From assembly GCA_028455995.1 (NCBI GenBank), contig JABELC010000005.1, forward strand, positions 1,674,001 through 1,738,000: DNA of 64,000 nucleotides, read 5' to 3'. The position numbers and the translations under genes were made by a program. The notes under the pieces are model-generated. The model saw only the letters and a list, made by a program, of their open reading frames with translations. It was not told the DNA's origin and made no database searches. Source of the DNA: Scleromitrula shiraiana. Taxonomy: Eukaryota; Ascomycota; Leotiomycetes; Helotiales; Sclerotiniaceae. This document shows, in pieces, positions 31,719-44,695 of the stretch. Positions within the stretch are counted from its first letter, which is position 1, and every line of letters starts with the position of its first letter.

Positions 31719-33132
31719 ATTTAGTTATTTGGAGTTGGGCACGGCGGCAGTCTAGAATGTTCGAGATTTTATCTAACACAATGGATGTCTTGTGGGACTC
31801 TGATTCAATTATAGGTATATTGGTCCACTTTAGAGCGAATTGCTGCAATATGATTTTGGCAAGATGGAGTTCTTCAAGAATAGTCTATAGCGAGGTCCCG
31901 ATTCTCTGGGAGTGATACACCAAGGAGCGCATTGTTTGTACAAACTTGAATCTGAGATAAATAATCAACATATAATTGTTCGACACCAGATTGAACGAAT
32001 TATTTTATATCAAATCAAATGAAATGAAGTTATAATTGTTGAATTGAAAGATAGCAGAGCAGCGCATCGCACACTACTATTTAGCCTAGAGTCTTCCAAG
32101 TGTTCAGGTAACGATATTTACTTAGACACTTAGGTTTTAAACATCTAATTATCAACATACATACCAAGTATGACATTAGGATTTAAATAAATCTAAGTCT
32201 AGTTACAATTCAATGTCTAGAAGTGTGTCAATTATCTAGATCTCGTCCAACATTAGGTTAGATCCATCCGCGTTTTGAACAACATATTAGATAAGAGTGC
32301 GTTAGATGTGCATCTGGATCTTACCAATCGCCAGTATCCATTTCCCAATATCGAACCACCTGGGTATGAGTACCAGGGTTATATTAGATGATTAGATGAT
32401 TAGATGATTAGATGACTAGATGACTAGATGGCTATTACAAAATACGTATTATTAAAGGGCGCATATCACATACTCCACTGGTCGCCAGCAGATCTCGATT
32501 ACAACACATCGTTACAATACACAACGCGGGAATAGCTTCCTAATTCTGTCGATTTCCATTGAAAAGAAAAAGGTTTACCAAATTCTCAAGCATAGACATA
32601 GGCGGCTTCCGGTAGTGGTAGGAGACCTGGTGGATAAGGATCGTGCAATGAATTTGGGGCTCTAGTGAGGGGTAATGGAGAAGCTAGTGGAAAGATTTAC
32701 CCCTACAAATGGTAGATTTATATCTAATATTTGATTCAAGTTGTGTCGATGATTCGGATAATACCTATTTTGAATCTAGTTTATAAAATACTGTCTAGAC
32801 TCAATTCAATACTCTCGCCCGACCTCGGGAGCGAAAACCTTATCAATTTGGGGAGATGTGACCGGAGAAAGCTTTTATTAATTTTTTGAAGCTTTCCCCC
32901 CTTGACAAAATTATGATAAGATGACGGACGGGTGGCTTGCAGGTACTAGTAGCTATAAATGTACATACATAGCAGGCGGCCAGCTCTTCCATTTTTCTAG
33001 TTATTTCGTTTGCATCCCATAATCTTCATTTCACACCAACTTGAAGATATTTCAATTTTTAACATTGAGTCTTTGAGTTTGTGTCTGACCGACCTTTTGT
33101 TGTATTCAATTCACATCAATTCAGATTTCAAG
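31719..33132. other. intergenic, no gene seen
   Basis: About 1.4 kb. It includes a TTAGATGA-type repeat cluster at 32386-32432 and a CA/AT-rich promoter area. A TATAAA-like box lies near 32953, about 180 bases before the next start. Confidence 0.5.
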
Positions 33133-34733
33133 ATGTTGGCTAAGCAAGTTCTATTTCTTTCGTCTCTCCTGCCTCTAATCCAGGCGCAAGAGTCAACCCC
33201 AGAAACCGTCTTGGGTGTTTATATTTTTCATCGACATGGTGATCGTTCTACCAAGGCATATGCTCCAACAACTCTCACAGATCTCGGTTATGCTCAAGTC
33301 TACTCATCTGGCAACTATTATCGACAAAGATATGTTGAATCAAATGCATCGGCACCTATTTATGGAATTAGTTCCAATCTAGTCAAGAATTCTCAATTGA
33401 ACGTTCAAGCTCCAGTCGATACCGTTCTTCAAACCTCTGCTGGCGGTTTTCTACAAGGATTATACCCACCGGTTGGCGCAACATTAGGAAGCCAAAAACT
33501 TGCCAATGGAACAAGTGTCGAAGCACCATTGAATGGCTTTCAACTGATTCCTGTCAATGTTGTTGCGTCTGCTTCTTCTGGTGCTAACTCCGAGAACTCG
33601 GCGTGGCTTCAAGGTCAAAGTGGCTGTACAAATGCCATTACTAGCTCTAATGACTATTTCTATTCGCAAGAATATTTGACTCTTTTAAACTCTACTAAAG
33701 ATTTCTATAAGAGTATTCTTCCTGTCATCAATACCACATTCAATGCTTCTCAAGACACCTTTAAGAATGCTTACTCAAGTAAGTCCAGATAGATATTCGA
33801 TCTGATATCCAATACTTCGGATATTGAATCCGTACTAACTGGTTTATTAGTTTATGATTATGTTCACGTATCTACCATCCACAACTTCTCAATTCCTTCC
33901 GACAACCTTCTTACAAACGAAACTCTCTTCCAACTGAAAACTTTAGCAGACAACCATGAATTCAACCTCGCATACAACGCATCCACACCCATTCGAGCCA
34001 TTGCCGGGTCCACACTCGCAGCACAAATGTAAGTTCACCTCCCCTAACTCTCGCCAAGGACTCGCCTCACATTCCACCCCCTAGTCTCCAGCAACTCAAC
34101 ACAACCATAACCGGCAAATCCAAAGCCCCACTCAGCATCCAATTCGGAGCCTACGCATCATTCCTCTCCTTCTTCGGTCTCTCCGGACTATCCAGCCTCT
34201 CCGCCAACTTCACCGGTATAGTCGACTACGCCTCGTCCATGACATTCGAGCTCCTAACCAACACCACCGTATCCAATACATCGTACCCCTCACCCTCAGA
34301 CATCTCCGTGCGCTTCTATTTCGCCAATGGTACCGCGGCCGAAAATCCATTGACTGCCTATCCCCTCTTTAATCGATCCGAGACCACGATCCCCTGGACT
34401 ACATTCGTTGATCAGATGAATAAATTCGCTATTGGCGATCAGGCGGATTGGTGCAATGCGTGCGGTGACTCGACGGGTGTATGTGCTTCTAGTACGGCTA
34501 GTATTTCTGGATCCGGATCTTCGGGATCCAATGGGGAAGGAAGTGGAAGTGGTGGGATGTCGAAGGCGGTGGCGGGGGTTATTGGGGCTATGGTTACGCT
34601 GGCTGTGATTTTGGGGTTGGAGGCTTTGATTTTGTTGGGTGCTGGGCTGAGGGTTGTTAGTAAGAAGAGATTGGGTGGTGCTGCTGCTGCTGCTGTTGCT
34701 GGGGGTAATGGTGTGAGTGGTGCTCAGAAGTAG
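33133..34733 (+). CDS. secreted, membrane-anchored histidine-phosphatase-like protein (490 aa)
   Basis: Exons are 33133-33778, 33851-34028 and 34085-34733 (1473 nt). The start at 33133 is preferred over an upstream in-frame ATG because it opens directly with a signal peptide (LAKQVLFLSSLLPLIQA). The histidine acid phosphatase signature IFHRHGDRS is at residues 32-39; the usual RHGxRxP lacks its proline. Many N-glycosylation sites are present. Near the position where the family normally has the proton-donor His-Asp pair, the sequence reads IQFGAYASFLSFF, so that pair appears missing. The C-terminus has a Ser/Gly linker, one membrane helix (about 430-460) and a short basic, Ala-rich cytosolic tail. 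It probably sits at the cell surface. Enzyme activity is uncertain because of the missing motif. Confidence 0.88.
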
Positions 34734-35162
34734 GTAGATTGAAGAAGTAATGTAAAGATGGTTTGGTGTGATAATGAGAGGAGTCTTTGAGAGACTACAA
34801 AAACCGATAGGGAGAGTGAAGTGAAGTCAAAGAGGATTAGTTGGGAGGAAAATTAACAAAGTACATAGGTAGTAATAATCACATTCACTTGCATGTAATC
34901 CTCACAACTAGAGGCTGTTTTGATTAATTGTTCATTGCGTTTATATAATCTACACACCAAGCTGTGATGCGGACTCGTTTGTATCCTTTATCCATGATCC
35001 GTGATATAATCCAACGCCGTCCATGCAATTTCTAATTCAACACCTCCCCCAAATGCAGCGCTATGCCCTATTTTAAAAATGCATATAAACCATACGACGC
35101 AACGCAACGCAACGCTATGCAATAAAATTCAAATCATCCATTCATCGGTGCCAACACACTAG
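34734..35162. other. intergenic between convergent genes
   Basis: About 430 bases of 3' flank. It contains a CAACG pentamer run at 35097-35115. Confidence 0.5.
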
Positions 35163-37178
35163 TTAATCCAATCCTTCCCCATTCAAAATATTTTTCAAAA
35201 TCCCCTGTCCCAACCCCTCAACCGCAACCTCTACCTCCTTCACGCCCACACAACTCGCTACTCTCTTCTCATCTCCAACACCCACGCCCATACCAAAAAC
35301 CTTTCTCCCTCTCCTGACCTGCGAGCCCAAACCCCCAACAAATGACCCATTCCTTCCATCAACCGCCGCGACCAATGAAAGCGTTTCCAGACTCCCAACC
35401 ACATCTCGAAACTCCGTGTTCGTAAGTGGATGCAAGATCGCGTCGCGCGTACATAGTGTATTGTATGTTGCGTAAAGGGATTTGATGGTAGGAGCTAGAT
35501 TATTTGATTTAGAGGGGGTGGCTAGAAGATTGGAGGCGCGGGTGCGAGTGCGGGATTCGAGAGCGAGGAGAGCACATAGTGCGGCTTTTTGCTGGAGATT
35601 GAGGGTTTTAAGTCGTTGGGTGGACCCATTGCCGAATGTGGAGGAGGTAATTTTGTTAACGTGAGAGATGGTTGCGCGAGGGGCGGTCTCAATTGTGAGA
35701 GTTGAGAGGGATTGAGCGAGAGTTCGTGGACGGATGACGGCAGATTTACCGGGGGTATGGATTTGAGGAGATGAGAGATTGATGTTTTCTTCGAGAACTC
35801 GCTTTGAAGGACTGTTTTGGAGAATTTGTTCTTGAAGGAGCTGCTGGTGTTTTTCCTTCGTTTCCATCTCAATTAAGTCAATGGCTCTGCGGCAGATGTC
35901 GAATGCTTTGCGCAAATCTCCAGTTTGGCTTGATACCTTTCGTGAACAGAGCTCAATGGCCGCTGGGTGGATGAATGGAATATAGTTTGGCGTGGCGCTG
36001 TTCACTGGTACCAGTAACTTAAGACGGGTAATGATCACATTTTTGATCTGTGACGCCGTGTAAGGTAGGAATGGTAGTAGTTGTGGTTGTAAATTGCGCG
36101 CCTTTAATCGTGGAAGGAACCGATCTGTTAGGTCCAGTGCATTTGCAATACCAACAAGTATTAAATGTGATGACTTTTGTAAAGACCATTCGAAAAGCTT
36201 ATATAGTATCTCCAAATCCAAGGTGAGAATATGGTCAATCTCATCCAGGGTAACGAAATAGACATTCTTCGTCTTCTTCCTTGAAACAAACATGCTCTGT
36301 AAAGTCTTCTCTTCGTCCCCTTCCATTACTTCCTCGCCTTCACAAAACGACTCCAGTAGTATGCCATATAAATCCTTTGATGTTTTCATACTCATACAAT
36401 TGACATATGCCTTGTGTAATGTAGCCGATTCCTCCAATTCCATCGAGACTTCGTTAACCATAGCACTCTTTCCGGTGCCAGGTGGACCACTGACATATAT
36501 ACAGCCCCCATTTGATTTATTTATGCAAGTTTCGGCGAAAGTCTTGAGTTCCTCCTTTTCGACTTCTCTTCCAACAAGTCTCCCAGGCTCCGAGCTTCGA
36601 GTGAAAATTTGTCGTGCTTGGCTATATACAGTCGCAATAGATCCACCGGGAGTATTAGGAGTCCGAGGTGTTCGAGGTGTCATTGGTTTACCTGTAATGG
36701 TGACTCGATGTCTTGGTGTCACTTGTACTTTTTTTGAAAGCGCATCCCGATGTCGAGGTGTTTGAGGAGTAGGATTCTGAATTGGTTTGAGGGATTCTGC
36801 CTCGAGTTAGCCATGCCTTAAGAAACTTCAAATTCAATTGATCGTACCCTCTTTAACTGTATCTAGCCATGCAATATTTCTACTCGCAGCTCCATGTCGT
36901 GAAGGAGAAGACTTGGCCAACATAGGCTCTGCCAACTCGTCAACCTCCATTGACTCCGCATCGGATTCGTCGACCTCATTGCGTCTATGGCGAGTGACGA
37001 AAGGGTTGTCATTTTCATCATTGAAGATTTCTGGTCGAGTTTGGGGTTTTGCGCGTGTTGAATGTATCTTGAGTTCTACACAATGTGTAAGTTAGAGAGT
37101 TCCCGCTTCCGATCAAAAAAGTTGTCGCGTACCTGCTTCAGTTGAACTGCGTGTTCGTTTTCCTAATACAGAAGGCAT
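35163..37178 (-). CDS. CDC6: Cdc6/Cdc18 replication-licensing AAA+ ATPase (635 aa)
   Basis: Exons in transcript order are 37178-37133, 37075-36848 and 36796-35163 (1908 nt). Cdc6 loads the MCM helicase onto origin-bound ORC in G1. The AAA+ core shows Walker A GPPGTGKS (about 195-202), Walker B LDEID (about 275), sensor-1-type GIANALDLTDRFLPRL, and sensor-2 region SQTGDLRKAFDICRRA. The C-terminus is a winged-helix domain (LYATYNTLCTRDAIL, TEFRDVVGSLETLSLV). The N-terminal 130 residues are basic with TP-rich repeats (TPRHR, TPRTPRTPNTP), consistent with CDK phosphorylation control. Length is close to yeast Cdc6/Cdc18. Orc1 is excluded because there is no BAH domain and the protein is short. An MCB element lies about 130 bases upstream. 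Confidence 0.95.
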
Positions 37179-37309
37179 TGTGAGAGATATTATCGTTCAA
37201 ATCAAGTAGTTCTTTCTGAATGTGACTGTGAGTTCAGAAGTTTGAATTGCAGTCGAAAGAAGTAGCAATGGAAGAATTTAAAACGGTACACCGTATGAAA
37301 GAATTCGCG

Positions 37310-37315
37310 ACGCGT
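37310..37315 (-). promoter_or_regulatory. MluI cell-cycle box (ACGCGT) upstream of CDC6
   Basis: The hexamer ACGCGT, within GACGCGTCGC, lies about 132 bases upstream of the CDC6 start. MBF binds this site in G1/S genes of yeasts, and CDC6/cdc18 is a classic target. Its use here is inference. Confidence 0.6.
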
Positions 37316-38778
37316 CGCTAAATTTCGTGTATAGTGGATTTTTCTCGCGTTCCTTCAGCAACTAACCCCTGAGCTATCATATTTTAGTATTAGTCAGCTT
37401 AACCCGGTGAGCCACTTTCCACACTCTAGCTACGCTACGCTACCACTTTATGGACCGAGCCACATAGTACGCACCTACTACACCCTACAAAGAGTTTTAT
37501 TAGCCCTTGCATTTCATGTACATCCCGTAGATGGTGATGAGTGATGAGTGATGATGTTGTGATGTTGTGATGTTGTGATGCACATGCAGAATATTAGTTT
37601 TACCTTTACGAGTATTTCGGGCTATAAATACTCGTAGTTACATGAGATTAAAATCTAACTCTGTGACTAGTATTGTATTATACTTCGGTATCGATATCTA
37701 TACTCGTATACTGTACTGTATACTATATTAGTTGAGCGGTAACAGAATATCCGTGGACATAGATGTATTCATCAGTACTCGTAGTGAGCGTACTATATTA
37801 TATCTATTACTCGAGTAGATATTGGGTATACTATAAAAGAAGCATGTATCATTAGACATCACAATTCTCATATGAACTAATAAGTAGAATTTAAACTTCA
37901 AATGTTTTACTCACTTATTGTAACTAACCCCCCCTAATCTTGGAATTCGTGTGTGAGACTCTACCAGAGATCCATCCACATCGTAAGAGTATACGTAGGA
38001 GTATACTCGAGTACGTAGTAGTATATCTATTGAATCATACGGAAAAATTTACTTTCATCTTCACAAAAACAGACACTCATAGATACTACTATCATCTCCA
38101 AGTCTTTCATATCCCTATCATTTTACTGTGTTTTGTCTTGTCTTGTCTATCAAGATAAAAATATTTCAATCAAATGTCAACTCTGACCCAATCCCCTCAT
38201 AACCGCCCACCCTTGTTTTGGGGGCATTGTACTTAATAGTACGAGTATCATAGGATATTTGTAGGTAGAACTACTCGAGTATACTATATTCTATATTCTC
38301 CACGTTGGGTGGTTACCCGAATTTGAAATTGAAATGCTAGGTGCCCCCGCTCATCCCATTTGTTATTCGCTCCCATTAATTCAATAAGAATACATTTGGT
38401 AATTCTAACCTGTTAAACTTACAAACGATCCTGATTTTTGATCTCTCACGTCGTCGTAAGCTAACAGTAACTCTCTGTCGCTATACATCTTTGTCTTCTT
38501 CCCTGAATAGTATCCTTGGATTTATTCTGTTTCATTTCTTACATCTGGAAGAAATTCAACTAAGATTTCTCTTGACTCTTTTGCGATTCTTATCGTTTAT
38601 CTACTTTGTTACCCCCCTATCGATCTTGATCGCTCACGGTCATCAAGCTTCTCTTTCATTTGATACAACATTATCGTCTTGCTGACCACAAGTTTTGCTC
38701 ATTCACAATATCCCGTTCAATAGTTTATTAAAGATATTATAGATACAAGTTTCTTCGTGCGTCGCTTATCGTGTATAT
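37316..38778. other. divergent intergenic region between CDC6 and the PhoD gene
   Basis: About 1.46 kb without a gene. It includes a GATGTTGT repeat (37551-37579), and three TACTCGAGTA palindromes (37808, 38004, 38272) among TACTATAT-type repeats. The ORFs at 37940-38158 and 38491-38685 lack coding features; the second is a T-rich leader. Confidence 0.55.
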
Positions 38779-41700
38779 TTGGTGAAGCGCTTGTCATCTT
38801 ATAAGATGGCGCGGCGTACTGGGAAGCCTGGTGAAGAGCTGTTTATGCAACGTCCTGGCGATGGCAGTGATAGCCCCACAGTCGCAATAGAGCCTTTGAG
38901 GATTAAGAAACCAACGAGCCCACCCAGAGGCCAATCAGCAGCCAGCTCATCGAGTCGATTTGCATCACCCCCACCAGCAAACAAACTCACTTTCCCCTTA
39001 CCTCCAGGTGCATCGAGCTCTGCGAGTCCTCTGCCATACCCCGATGATGACGATGATGAAGATATCTTTCAGAAGCGGCCTTCTGACCCGCCATATCCAG
39101 ACGATCGAGGGAAAGCCCCAGAAAGGGTGGGGCCGAGCAACCAAGATAGAATACCTGCAAGTAATAGTAGGAAGGTTTCGCATGATACGGCACCACGGTT
39201 TACAAGTCCTATTGAGAAAATTGGTCCGGGTCTAGCGGAAAGAAGAGGGAATGCACCGCAGCCTCTACCCGCATCACCGGAACTGAACTCGCCAGATAGA
39301 GAAGGGCTGTTTAGCAGGTTGCCCAACCCACCACCAAAAGAACAAAATAACCAAGCCGAAAGTAATAGACACTATTATCCACCACCTATTCCAAAGCCAA
39401 CTTCTTCCAATGCACCGGCTATATTGTCGCCAACTCCTAGGAATGATATGAATAGATTCGCTTCAACGGCTTCTACTTCAACTACCAGAGCGACCAGAGG
39501 ATCTCCACCCCCGCCAGAGACTCCTATTGAACAACCATCCGAGCTTGGTGGGGGAATTGAAGCACGATACGCCGCATCAGGAATTCCAGGAACCGCGACT
39601 TTAAGTAGTCTTCAGGCGCACAATGCTGCAGCCACGCAGCGGGCTAACCAGTATGCGCCTCCGCCTGTCCCTCAAATGCCACAATCACCTCCAGCTAGAC
39701 CATGGACTCCAACTGAATCCCCAGAACATGCTCCACATGGCCCACCAAGGGTGTATCAAGGATTGAACGAGATTACTCCATCATCTCCTCCCGCTCCTCG
39801 ACGGGAACGACAAGCTTCCCCTGCGCAAGTGAACACCCTTGAACAAGACTTCCAGCGCATGCAAATGTCTGCAGAAGAGCCCCCACCAGCTTACTCAAGC
39901 GTCACTCCTGCTGCAGCCAATTCCCAAAGTTATCCTAATGAGAAACAACAGCGTACCAATCCACCAGCTGCTATAGATACTACTCCAAAACCAAATATTG
40001 CACCTCCGTTAGCGACACCTGCTAACAACCCTGGACATCCCGCATTTGCAAATGAACTCAGGGACGAGCCTATCCCACCACAACCAGCTGAAGCAGGTCC
40101 TTCCACTCAACCTCCCAATAGCTCCCCATTCCAAGGCGCTGGTCCAACCTCTCCACCCCCATTGCCAGAAGGATGGATCGCTCACCTAGATCAAAATTCT
40201 GGCCAGTACTACTACATTCATCTTCCTACACAAGCTACTCAATGGGAATTTCCAAAAGGACCTACTCCATTGAACGATACGCCACTCTCTCCTGTTCATT
40301 CAACTTACGCGGGATCCGTCTATGGCAATCCCTTAGCCTCTCCAGGCCTAAGCATGTTCAAACAAAGTCTTGGATCCCCTGGGTTTCAATCTTTGGGTTC
40401 GCCCGGATTTCTTGGTTCTCCAGGCTTTCCTCCCCATACACCTGGCTATGCTGAAAGTATTATGAGTATGGCTTCAGCAACGCCAACCAGTGGTGGATTT
40501 TCCGGGCCACCCCCAAGTGCAGGAGTTGATATGTACAAAGTAGTGCCAACGAACGGAGTATATTTCGGTCCATACCTGAGATATGTAAACATGGACATGC
40601 ATAACGGTGTATGGCTAGGTACCATTCTACTTGTGACGGACGCCCCACAACCGCCAACCATTCATATTCATAAAAGCGTGGATCTGTCACCAAATCCTAG
40701 GCAATTAATACCAAATCCAATCTTCACGCATCAAAGGTGGGTATTCTACCGCTATGATGTTGATCTACAGATGGAAGAAGGACAAGGTGATAAGTGGACG
40801 TATGCCATAACTTCGCATTTGGGATGTACACGATATGAATTTTTGGTGGCCGGGCGTTATGAGACAAATTGGAGATTTATTGCTCATTCTGGCAACGACT
40901 TTGCCATGAACACTACCGCGAATGAGCGATCCAAGCTTGGAGGCATCGGTTTTATGTGGAAGGATATCCTGCAGAAAAATGTAGAATGTGGTGGATTTCA
41001 CGTGCAATTAGGATTAGGTGATCAGATCTACGGCGATAGATTATGGAAGGAAATTCCTCTTCTGAAGCAATGGCTTGCTATGAGTGGCAAGGAGAATCGG
41101 AGAAGCGCTGCTTGGACAGCGAAACACGAGGAAGATGTATCGCATGCTTACTTCCATTACTACTCCAGCCATTTTGACCAGCCATATCTAAGGGAAGCGT
41201 TTGCTCAAATTCCCCATGTACTTCAAATTGACGATCATGATATGTAAGTCATCGTCCTGAGAATTCTTGTTTATATGCTAATAACTTGTAGTTTTGACGG
41301 TTATGGCTCATATCCGGAGTATATGCAGAACTCCAACATGTTTAAGAACATTGGTCGCATCGGGATCGAGATGTATCTCCTTTTCCAGCATCATACAACT
41401 CTCGATATTCTCCGCAACGTCAGCACTGATCTCGATCTTTTTACTATCACTGGTACTGGCTGGCACTTCGTCAAATACTTAGGTCCTTCAGTGGTTGTAG
41501 TTGGGCCCGATTGTCGTTCAGAACGTAATCAACGTCAAGTCCTTGCTGGTCCTACCTATCAAGGACTCTTCCCTAAGGTGGCCACACTACCACCAAGTGT
41601 TCAACATTGCATATGGATGGTATCTGTACCAATTGTATATCCTCGCCTTGAAGCTGTAGAAAGTCTTGCACATACCATGGCCACAGGAAAGAAGGCTATT

Positions 41701-42502
41701 AATACCACATACAATCTACTTGGGAAAGTCACGAGTTCTGTGGCCGGTGTTGTAGGTGGCAAAGAAGCAGTATCCTCTGGATTCTCTCATGTAAAGAAAG
41801 CTGTTGGAAAGTCAGGGCTGATGGGAAGTGTACTGAACACCTTTGGTGATATTGACATTGCCGACGAACTACGAGATATGTGGACACATGAGAGTAAGGA
41901 TCTGGAACGAACATACTTGATTCGGACATTGCAGGGTATCGCTCATCAGAAAGGTATCAGGATGACATTTCTGTCCGGTGGTAAGTTTCAAATCGTTCCC
42001 AAAAGAAAGAATACATTGCTAAACAACTCTAGATGTGAGCTGTTGCGGCGCTGGTCTTGTTCACGACCCATCTCATCCTTCTGATCATAAGACTATGTAC
42101 CAAATCATCTCCTCTGCAGTTGTTGCCGCTCCACCGCCATCGTATGTCCTCAAAATGCTGCACAACAATAAGTCACTCTACGTCCCACAAAACGGCGTCA
42201 AAACTACAAACCAAATCAGCGATACCAAGGAAGATATGATGGAGATATTCCAAACGGATACTAGTGGCGGGCCAAGAGAAATGAAGAAGTTGATGGGAAG
42301 GAGAAATTATGTTGCATTTGTGGCATATGATCCAGACGCGATGATGGGCAATTTAAGCGCAGGTGGAAGTATGCATAGTGGCAACGCCGGATTAGCAAAG
42401 TTGAGTCTGGCCGTTGATTTTGTGGTGCAAGGTGATGGAGGATTTAGTCCACCGACCAAGTATGGACCTGTGATTATTCCTAGCTTGGAGTTTGGGAGAT
42501 GA
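38779..42502 (+). CDS. WW-domain PhoD-like metallophosphatase (about 1207 aa, 3 exons)
   Basis: Exons are 38779-41243, 41292-41980 and 42033-42502 (3624 nt). An alternative start at 38806 (MARRTGKPGEE) trims nine residues and may be the real one. Residues 1-450 are Pro/Ser-rich and disordered with many PPxY/PPPP-like runs. A WW domain follows at about 463-497 (LPEGWIAHLDQNSGQYYYIH to TQWEFP). The second half is a fungal PhoD-like phosphatase/phosphodiesterase: GLGDQIYGD (metal-binding Asp), QIDDHD|IFDGYGSYP spanning the first splice, and FLSGDVSCCG spanning the second. PhoD enzymes use a Ca/Fe centre to hydrolyse phosphodiesters. There is no signal peptide, so it is intracellular. The WW domain may bind its own or partner Pro-rich segments (inference). 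Confidence 0.92.
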
Positions 42503-43245
42503 TTTGATGATGATGAGATATGAGCTCTGGGCTACGAATATTTAAAAGGGATATACATGGACGGTTATGATGATGATATCTTTTCCGACAACTTTTTCTT
42601 TTTAAAATTTTATTCTTGGATATTTTATGCATTTAAGAGGGAGTCGTTGGAAAGCGTATATAAATGATGTATGTGTGCATGTTTGGACGGAATATTATAA
42701 GCCAGGTCTTTTTACTTTTATAAACCTTGATACTCTAGCTCATCAAAAGTTATCTAGGTACAATATTAGGCAAAGGATAAACTATTTTGATATTCGATTG
42801 ACTTGATATGGTGGGCTTTTCAATACATACCACCTACTTACTAAACATCTACTATGAATCCACGAGTCATTTACATCTCGCATATTCATCTTCACTAATG
42901 TGATGTAAAGAATCTCGGAAAAGATTTAAGGGGGAGGATTACATCTTGGTGGGGCAATAACCCCAGAAATATAGACTACCGGTAGACGATTTACTCACTA
43001 ACGATTAGCCTATCATAACTACCAATAGAGCTGCAATAAGAGCTTATCCTTGCCCAATTTCTTGTGCCCCTCCACATCTGTCCCTCCACAAAATAATTTT
43101 AGACCGCCAAATCGTTTCTAAGAACTTCCCACCAACTTTCCAATCTCAATTCCTCCCTTAATTGTTATCTTTCTTCCAATACTGTATATATTAACATTCC
43201 ACCTCTATTATCTATTACTATTTCTTCTCACAAGAATCAATCATC
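42503..43245. other. intergenic; promoter of phosphomannomutase
   Basis: About 740 bases with no gene. The last 120 bases are pyrimidine-rich (TTCTTCTCACAAG leader), typical of strongly expressed fungal genes. Confidence 0.5.
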
Positions 43246-44315
43246 ATGGCCGAAGTATCTACCAATTTCCCATCGCTTGCAGAGCGTCCTATTAAGAATA
43301 CAATCTGTCTTTTTGATGTCGATGGAACTCTCTCTGCTGCTCGTCAAGTAAGTATAAATACAATATTCTAATTTCAAACACAATATTCTAATTTCCATCC
43401 ACTCAATGTTCACCCTCCTTCTCTCCCTCCACCCGCCCCCTTCCCAATCTCTTCCTCTATACTCAAGATACCAAATAGCATCAACCAGACTAACATGCCC
43501 CCCTTCCCCTCCACGCAGTCAGCCAAACCCGAAATGCACGCTCTCCTCCGACAACTCCGCCAAAAATGCGCCATCGGCGTCGTCGGCGGCAGCGATTTCG
43601 CCAAACAACAAGAACAGCTCGGAACAACCAGCATCCCCGTAACCACGCTCTTCGATTTCTGTTTTGCCGAAAACGGACTCACGGCCTTCAAGCTCGGGGC
43701 CCCTCTCGCGTCGAACTCCTTCATTAAGTGGATTGGCGAGGACAAGTATAAGGAGTTGGTGCGATTTATCTTGCATTGGATTGCGGATGTGGATGTGCCG
43801 GTTAAGAGGGGCACGTTTATTGAGTTTAGGAATGGTATGGTTAATGTTAGTCCTGTGGGACGTAATGCGTCGACGCAGGAACGGAATGATTTCGAGGAGT
43901 ATGATAAGATTCATAAGGTTAGAGCAAAGTTGATTGAGGCGTTGAAGGAGAAATTTGGTGATTTGGCTTTGACGTGAGTTTTCCCCTCTTTTCCTTCCTT
44001 CTTTCCCATCCCCCCATAAACCAATCTTCTCAACTAACAATCCCACCCCATCCCCCCAAAAGTTATTCAATCGGCGGACAAATCTCCTTCGACGTATTCC
44101 CCACCGGCTGGGACAAAACCTACTGTCTCCAACACCTCGAGAACGACGCTAAGCAACCCGACGGCATCGAATACACCACGATCCACTTCTTCGGCGACAA
44201 AACCTACAAGGGGGGCAATGATTTTGAGATCTTTGAGGATAAGAGGACGATTGGTCATACGGTTTTGAATCCCGAGGATACCATGGCTCAGTTGAAGGAG
44301 ATTTTTGGCCTTTGA
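43246..44315 (+). CDS. SEC53: phosphomannomutase (269 aa, 3 exons)
   Basis: Exons are 43246-43347, 43519-43973 and 44063-44315 (810 nt). It is a cytosolic HAD-superfamily enzyme converting mannose-6-phosphate to mannose-1-phosphate, feeding GDP-mannose for N-/O-glycosylation, GPI anchors and mannans. The HAD motif FDVDGTLSAAR has both catalytic Asp residues. Next come GVVGGSDFAKQQEQLG, the ENGLTAFK segment, and FRNGMVNVSPVGRNAS, the substrate-binding signature of eukaryotic PMMs. YSIGGQISFDVFPTGWDKTYCL and HFFGDKTYKGGNDFEIF complete the core and HAD motif 3. Length matches yeast Sec53/human PMM2 closely. The intron 2 acceptor is AAAAG. Confidence 0.97.
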
Positions 44316-44695
44316 TTAATGATCCCGCATGCGAGGGATAGATGTGCATATAGAGTGGGAAAGGGAAGGGTTTATAATTTGGGTTTGGGAGAAAATGCGC
44401 TGTGGTACAGTACTATCTTTATCGATCTACGTGGTATGCAAGTATTTGGATGATAAAAGATAGGAGATTAGACCTGCTACTTAGGACGGTTTATTTGTAT
44501 TGGCTTTGTTGAATGAGGGGTTTGTGGACATGTTCGAAAGAGCCCATTGCACTACTTAGATATATACTTGTTATGTATGGATTTTCAAGCCTACACGTAG
44601 AATTGTTATTCATACCCAGGCGTTAAATCTATATTCATTTTTCATTTTTTATCTCATCATAATAGTAATTTGACTATACGCTTCCTAGCCTATAC
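44316..44695. other. intergenic between convergent genes
   Basis: About 380 bases of 3' flanking sequence with no gene. Confidence 0.6.

Noticed and set aside
35041..35115. Short CAACG/CTATG repeats as regulatory site
   Set aside because: Simple repeats in a convergent 3' region; nothing links them to a function.
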